DNA from: Bdellovibrio sp. CG10_big_fil_rev_8_21_14_0_10_47_8
Lineage (GTDB): Bacteria > Bdellovibrionota > Bdellovibrionia > Bdellovibrionales > Bdellovibrionaceae
DNA: 8,605 nt
Direction of reading: 5' to 3'
Assembly: GCA_002773975.1 (NCBI GenBank)
Contig: PEZR01000035.1
Location: 1,519 to 10,123 of the forward strand
Shown here: positions 5,970 through 8,605 of the stretch, piece after piece
Layout: each line of letters starts with the position of its first letter
How positions within the stretch are numbered: the first letter of the stretch is position 1
Notes under the pieces: model-generated
What the model was told of the DNA's origin: nothing
What the model saw: only the letters and a program-made list of their open reading frames with translations
Databases searched by the model: none
Made by a program: the position numbers and the translations under genes

Positions 5970-6908
5970 GTGTCGTCGTCGTCGCTAAAGATTCAAAAAC
6001 CAACGAATGCAAAATTTTTGTTGGTTCTTTCTTTGAGTGTCTTGATGACGGCCGTTTTTCTTCTTCTTGGCGCTCCTTTGTTGAGAGTCTTGAGGAATGT
6101 TTTTGGAGTCTGGAAATATTGGATTTCTGGAACTTTGCTGACAGCTGGATTGTTGGTTTTTGGTTCTGGAACCGGGCTTTTGGGCCTGATGCTTTTCTCA
6201 ACTTGGGTGACTATTGGTATGTACCAAGAGTTTGAAGAGCGTGGCCGAGGTAATTTCTGGACGGCGGTACTTAGCGTTTTAGTCGGAAGTGCCGTTCTTA
6301 TTTTGGGACCTTTTTTGTGGTCTCACCTCTTTGGGACGGATTTAGTTGTACAACTAAAGTCGGACATCGAGGCAGTCACTCAGCAGCTTTCCGGAGGAAA
6401 AAAGCTCAGTGACTATGGCGTGACCGTGGACGTGATTTTAGCTCAACTCCCAGCGACGTTGATCGTGCTTAATCTCACAGCCCTGGCCTTTGCCTTAATG
6501 TTGGATCGACGAATTGCAGTGCTTTTTGCATTGCCATTCGAAAAAGTAGCATCACAAATGCGACTTTTAGAGTTTCGGGTTCCGGATGTTATGATTTGGG
6601 TCACGATGCTGTCGTTCCTGCTGAGCTTTCTTTCACTGAAAGAAGTTTGGGTGTCCACTGTGGCAACCAATTTTTTTTGGGTGATGATGGGGCTCTATTT
6701 TTTCCAGGGGCTTGCTGTTTTAGAGGTGAGTCTTCTGGTGTTTCGAGTGGGAAGCTTTATGAGACTTCTCATTTATTTATTGGTGGTGGGTCAGCTGTTC
6801 TTTTTACTAAGTCCAGTTGGCGTAATTGATTATTGGGTGGATTTTCGTCGACGGCTAAAAAAATGGCGGTTGCCGGAGAAAAACCAAAAACATGGGGAAA
6901 ACGTATGA
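5970..6908 (+). CDS. DUF2232 family polytopic membrane protein
   Basis: A 312-residue inner-membrane protein with about seven to eight hydrophobic segments (roughly residues 15-37, 50-62, 64-84, 96-118, 158-178, 207-223, 231-258, 265-286) and a basic C-terminal tail (RRRLKKWR, 293-300). The conserved stretch EFRVPDVMIW (201-210) and, later, LYFFQGLAVLEV (242-253) match the DUF2232 (YybS-like) pattern, a family of unknown function commonly coded between rpsR and rplI. The start is GTG at 5970, chosen because AAGGAG (5959-5964) lies 5 nt upstream; no ATG fits as well. Codons 2-5 are four identical TCG serines. Its TGA overlaps the rplI ATG by 4 nt (ATGA, 6905-6908), which implies translational coupling. 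A soluble loop of about 40 residues (119-157) holds the SGGKKLSDYG segment. Function is unknown; the location suggests a link with ribosome or envelope synthesis. Confidence 0.85.
   Translation: MSSSSLKIQKPTNAKFLLVLSLSVLMTAVFLLLGAPLLRVLRNVFGVWKYWISGTLLTAGLLVFGSGTGLLGLMLFSTWVTIGMYQEFEERGRGNFWTAVLSVLVGSAVLILGPFLWSHLFGTDLVVQLKSDIEAVTQQLSGGKKLSDYGVTVDVILAQLPATLIVLNLTALAFALMLDRRIAVLFALPFEKVASQMRLLEFRVPDVMIWVTMLSFLLSFLSLKEVWVSTVATNFFWVMMGLYFFQGLAVLEVSLLVFRVGSFMRLLIYLLVVGQLFFLLSPVGVIDYWVDFRRRLKKWRLPEKNQKHGENV
6341..6358. repeat. Perfect 18-bp palindrome inside the DUF2232 gene
   Basis: TTTAGTTGT at 6341-6349 is followed directly by its reverse complement ACAACTAAA at 6350-6358. There is no central spacer, so it is better suited to a dimeric DNA-binding protein than to an RNA hairpin. 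It encodes residues around DLVVQLK in the soluble loop. Confidence 0.6.
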
Positions 6909-7348
6909 AAGTCATTCTTCAAAAAGACGTCAAAGACGTAGGTAAAGTGGGCGAGCTCGTGAATGTTTCCGAGGGTTTCGCTAGAAATTTTTTGTTTCCG
7001 AGAAAACTGGCGGCTGAGGCCACAGAAAAACGCGTGAAAGAGTGGGAACACTTAAAACGCGTGGCAGAGGCGAAAAAGAAAAAGGTCGTTGCTGAAAGAC
7101 AAGATCTGCTGAAAAAAATCAGTGGTTCTGTGATCAAATTTAAAATGGCAGCAGCTGAATCAGATAAAATTTTTGGTTCAGTGACAACAATCGATGTTTC
7201 CAAAGAATTGGAAAAAATGGGGTTTTCTGTTGATCGTCGAGATATTCATTTCGAAGAACAGATCAAGGTTTTGGGAACCCACAAGGCGATTGTTCGTATG
7301 GGTGAAGGCCTCGAGGCCAACATTCAAATCGCTGTAGAAAGATCTTAG
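6905..7348 (+). CDS. rplI: Large ribosomal subunit protein L9 (bL9)
   Basis: A 147-residue bL9, the normal full length. It binds 23S rRNA near the L1 stalk base and reaches away from the 50S to influence reading-frame maintenance. Residues 1-40 are the RNA-binding N domain starting MKVILQKDVKDVGKVGE and continuing VNVSEGFARNFLFPRKLA, the family signature. Residues about 41-75 form the long charged connecting helix (many Lys/Glu). Residues about 77-147 form the C domain, with DKIFGSVTTIDVSKEL and a final beta strand. I chose the ATG at 6905 over the in-frame ATG at 6833 because the protein then begins exactly as other L9 proteins do. GGGGAAAA (6894-6901) is a suitable ribosome binding site. 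The start overlaps the DUF2232 stop. A strong terminator follows 23 nt after the stop codon. Confidence 0.96.
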   Translation: MKVILQKDVKDVGKVGELVNVSEGFARNFLFPRKLAAEATEKRVKEWEHLKRVAEAKKKKVVAERQDLLKKISGSVIKFKMAAAESDKIFGSVTTIDVSKELEKMGFSVDRRDIHFEEQIKVLGTHKAIVRMGEGLEANIQIAVERS

Positions 7349-7371
7349 AAAACGAAAAAACAATCGGTTGG

Positions 7372-7400
7372 AAAAAGGGGCTTTAAGAGCCCCTTTTTTT
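7372..7400. terminator. Bidirectional intrinsic terminator between rplI and the 63-codon gene
   Basis: GGGGCT (7377-7382) and AGCCCC (7388-7393) form a GC-rich stem around a 5-nt loop. It is flanked by five A on the left (7372-7376) and seven T on the right (7394-7400). The A and T runs extend the stem and give a U-tract in both directions. It ends rplI transcription on the + strand and the 7404-7595 gene, whose stop lies only a few bases away, on the - strand. Confidence 0.92.
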
Positions 7401-7403
7401 GTT

Positions 7404-7595
7404 CTACTGTTCTTGTAGGCTTTCTTGGATGAGATCCAGGAGAAGGCTGGATGCGAGCTCTCTGGCCTGGTCCACAGATAGACCTTGAACTGTATAGCCA
7501 TGACGCTCAATGAGGCGTTCTAGGCGATTTCGCACATATTCCGAAGGAAGCCCAGTTCCTTCCACTAAGGTTTCAAATAATATCGATCCGGACAT
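7404..7595 (-). CDS. Small acidic, largely helical protein of 63 residues, unknown function
   Basis: I do not recognise the family. The protein is soluble, with no signal peptide, cysteine or membrane segment. It reads as three helices: residues 3-14, then 17-32 (GLPSEYVRNRLERLIERHG, arginine-rich), and 40-62 (SVDQARELASSLLLDLIQESLQEQ, leucine/glutamate heptad-like). The small helical layout could be a protein-binding adaptor or a compact DNA-binding fold, but no motif settles this. Three observations support a real gene. GAAAGGGGGG (complement of 7601-7610) is a strong ribosome binding site 5 nt from the ATG. The stop lies just outside a terminator that works in this direction. A plausible promoter lies upstream on the same strand. 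The ribosome binding site can also pair with a C-rich stretch upstream in the mRNA (see the regulatory entry). It is divergent from the UXS gene. Confidence 0.7.
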   Translation of the reverse strand: MSGSILFETLVEGTGLPSEYVRNRLERLIERHGYTVQGLSVDQARELASSLLLDLIQESLQEQ

Positions 7596-7598
7596 CCT

Positions 7599-7676
7599 GT
7601 CCCCCCTTTCAAGCCCCTCTGAAAGGCTGACGTTTTTATTGAAGCAAAGGGTTAATGGTTTCGCAAAGGGGGGGAC
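7599..7676 (-). promoter_or_regulatory. Leader inverted repeat predicted to mask the ribosome binding site of the 63-codon gene
   Basis: On the + strand GTCCCCCCTTT (7599-7609) and AAAGGGGGGGAC (7665-7676) are inverted copies, differing only by one extra G in the second. Read as - strand mRNA, a GUCCCCCCCUUU stretch near the 5' end would pair over 11 bp with AAAGGGGGGAC, which contains the ribosome binding site, enclosing a loop of about 55 nt. A shorter competing stem (CCTTTC 7605-7610 with GAAAGG 7621-7626) also uses part of the same site. The pairing is seen directly; its use as a translational switch is inferred. Confidence 0.45.
7644..7670 (+). repeat. Direct repeat GCAAAGGG in the divergent intergenic region
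   Basis: GCAAAGGG occurs at 7644-7651 and again at 7663-7670, 19 bp apart start to start, close to two helical turns. This spacing would suit two half-sites for a regulator of the divergent genes. The sequence is short and could be coincidence. Confidence 0.25.
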
Positions 7677-7684
7677 TTAGTTTT

Positions 7685-7714
7685 TCTAAAGTTAGTCCTT
7701 GGTCTGTGTTTCAA
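7685..7714 (-). promoter_or_regulatory. Candidate promoter for the 63-codon gene
   Basis: Read on the - strand, TTGAAA (7714-7709) matches five of six -35 bases. An 18-nt spacer separates it from TTTAGA (7690-7685), a fair -10. The predicted start near 7678 would place the C-rich anti-Shine-Dalgarno stretch at the extreme 5' end of the mRNA. Placed by eye. Confidence 0.35.
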
Positions 7715-7735
7715 ATCGAAGTAAATTTTTAGGCC

Positions 7736-8605
7736 ATGGATATGACGGGTGTTTTGATTACAGGTGGTGGTGGTTTTTTAGGTTCCCATTTGGCAGAGCT
7801 CTATTTGCGAAAAGGGATACCGGTGGTTTGCATCGATGACTTTTCAACGGGGCTTCGAAGCAACAAACAATATCTGCAGAAGGCCTTCCCGGATTCAAAA
7901 AAATTCCAGTTCATTGAACAAAATGTCATTGTTCCTTGGAATCAGTGGGCCTCGGCTGTTCATATCCCAGTATCCCATATTCTCCACTTTGCATCTCCGG
8001 CCTCCCCGCCCCACTATCAACGGCTGGGGTTGGAAACTATGTGGGTCAATACGGTAGGACTGTCTGAGGCGATGACCTATGCAGACCAGAAAAGGGCTCG
8101 AGTGGTTTTTGCATCAACCAGCGAAATATATGGTGATCCGGACGTTTCCCCCCAGCCAGAAACATATTTTGGCAATGTGAACACCCAGGGTCCACGTTCT
8201 TGTTATGATGAGGCAAAACGTTTTGGCGAGGCTCTGATTTATACCCACAACAGCAAATTCAAAACTCATCACGGCGCTGTTCGGATTTTTAACACCTATG
8301 GGCCGCGAATGAACCCCAATGATGGCCGGGTGATCATTAACTTTTTAGCGCAGGCTATTCAGGGTCAAAACCTCTCTGTTTATGGACAAGGACAGCAGAC
8401 CAGAAGCTTTTGTTATGTGGATGACTTGGTGTCTGGAATTGATCTCTATCTGCAGACAAATTTAACCGAACCAGTCAATATTGGCAGTGAAAAGGAATTT
8501 ACAATTCTTCAGTTGGCGGAAACTGTGCGGGATATTTTTAGGGACAAAAATATTGGCGTTAATTTTTTTGAGCTGCCTCAAGATGACCCCAAACAACGTC
8601 GCCCA
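7736..8605 (+). CDS. UDP-glucuronate decarboxylase (UDP-xylose synthase), N-terminal 290 residues (3' end outside window)
   Basis: A short-chain dehydrogenase/reductase enzyme that converts UDP-glucuronate to UDP-xylose with release of CO2, using bound NAD+. It supplies nucleotide sugar for envelope polysaccharides in the cytoplasm. Visible features: the NAD-binding GxxGxxG at residues 10-16 (TGGGGFLGSHL); the acidic end of strand two, Asp34-Asp35; FASPASPPHY (85-94); STSEIYGDP (127-135) with the catalytic Thr/Ser and Glu130; GPRSCYDEAKR (152-162) with Tyr157 and Lys161; NTYGPRM (186-192); VYGQGQQTRSFCYVDDLVSGI (215-235); and DDPKQRRP at the edge. The SPASPPHY and GPRSCYDE blocks separate it from dTDP-glucose dehydratases and UDP-glucose epimerases. 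About 20-30 C-terminal residues are missing. The start may be the ATG at 7736 or the one at 7742; both have poor ribosome binding sites, and 7742 gives the length before TGG that is typical of the family. Confidence 0.92.
   Translation, partial: MDMTGVLITGGGGFLGSHLAELYLRKGIPVVCIDDFSTGLRSNKQYLQKAFPDSKKFQFIEQNVIVPWNQWASAVHIPVSHILHFASPASPPHYQRLGLETMWVNTVGLSEAMTYADQKRARVVFASTSEIYGDPDVSPQPETYFGNVNTQGPRSCYDEAKRFGEALIYTHNSKFKTHHGAVRIFNTYGPRMNPNDGRVIINFLAQAIQGQNLSVYGQGQQTRSFCYVDDLVSGIDLYLQTNLTEPVNIGSEKEFTILQLAETVRDIFRDKNIGVNFFELPQDDPKQRRP

Noticed and set aside
5972..5983. Four tandem TCG codons at the start of the DUF2232 gene as a phase-variable repeat
   Set aside because: The unit is three bases, so slippage would only add or remove a serine, and four copies is too few to be hypervariable.
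6833..6904. Longer L9 reading frame starting at 6833
   Set aside because: L9 proteins begin MKVIL at the 6905 ATG. The extra 24 residues overlap the DUF2232 gene in another frame and match no L9 feature.
7178..7510. 110-codon - strand frame crossing rplI, the terminator and the 63-codon gene
   Set aside because: It runs through an intrinsic terminator and overlaps two better-supported genes in other frames.
7665..7674. G-rich run on the + strand as a ribosome binding site for a short + strand gene
   Set aside because: No start codon lies at suitable spacing downstream; the run is better explained as one arm of the inverted repeat.

Overview
The window comes from a Gram-negative bacterial chromosome with moderate G+C. 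The mix of genes resembles Bdellovibrionota or other former deltaproteobacteria: a class-B-like succinate dehydrogenase, an exported subtilisin with a CUB-like tail, an FHA protein next to an alpha/beta hydrolase, a DUF2232 membrane protein inside a ribosomal-protein operon, and a UDP-glucuronate decarboxylase. This placement is an inference from gene content and was not tested by phylogeny. I see no mobile element, CRISPR array, rRNA or tRNA, and coding density is high.

Layout: (1) 1-2004, the end of an sdh/frd operon on the + strand: sdhA (5' end outside the window) followed 9 nt later by sdhB. (2) 2170-3813, a + strand secreted S8 protease with its own strong ribosome binding site. Its 3' end overlaps a convergent gene by 20 bp. 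(3) 5386-3794, a - strand pair in which an FHA protein is followed, with zero spacing, by an alpha/beta hydrolase. (4) 5517-7348, a + strand operon rpsF - DUF2232 - rplI, tightly spaced (15 nt gap, then a 4-nt ATGA overlap), ending in a strong intrinsic terminator. The S18 gene (rpsR), which normally follows rpsF, is absent. (5) 7595-7404, a - strand 63-codon gene with a strong ribosome binding site that shares the terminator with rplI from the opposite side. (6) 7736-8605, the first 290 codons of a UDP-glucuronate decarboxylase, running off the right edge.

Most genes are housekeeping: respiration (SdhAB), translation (S6, L9) and nucleotide-sugar supply for envelope polysaccharide (UXS). The protease is probably exported. 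The FHA/hydrolase pair is probably a small signalling or accessory unit of unknown role.

The least ordinary signals are regulatory. An 11-bp inverted repeat in the 7596-7735 gap would place an anti-Shine-Dalgarno stretch near the 5' end of the 63-codon gene's mRNA. Mutually exclusive hairpins precede rpsF. Three consecutive hairpins lie just past the protease stop, inside hydrolase coding sequence. There is also a perfect 18-bp palindrome within the DUF2232 gene. No gap without a gene exceeds 300 bases; the largest are 2005-2169, 5387-5516 and 7596-7735. I did not find a clear previously undescribed system; the SD-sequestering leader is the best candidate for something new.
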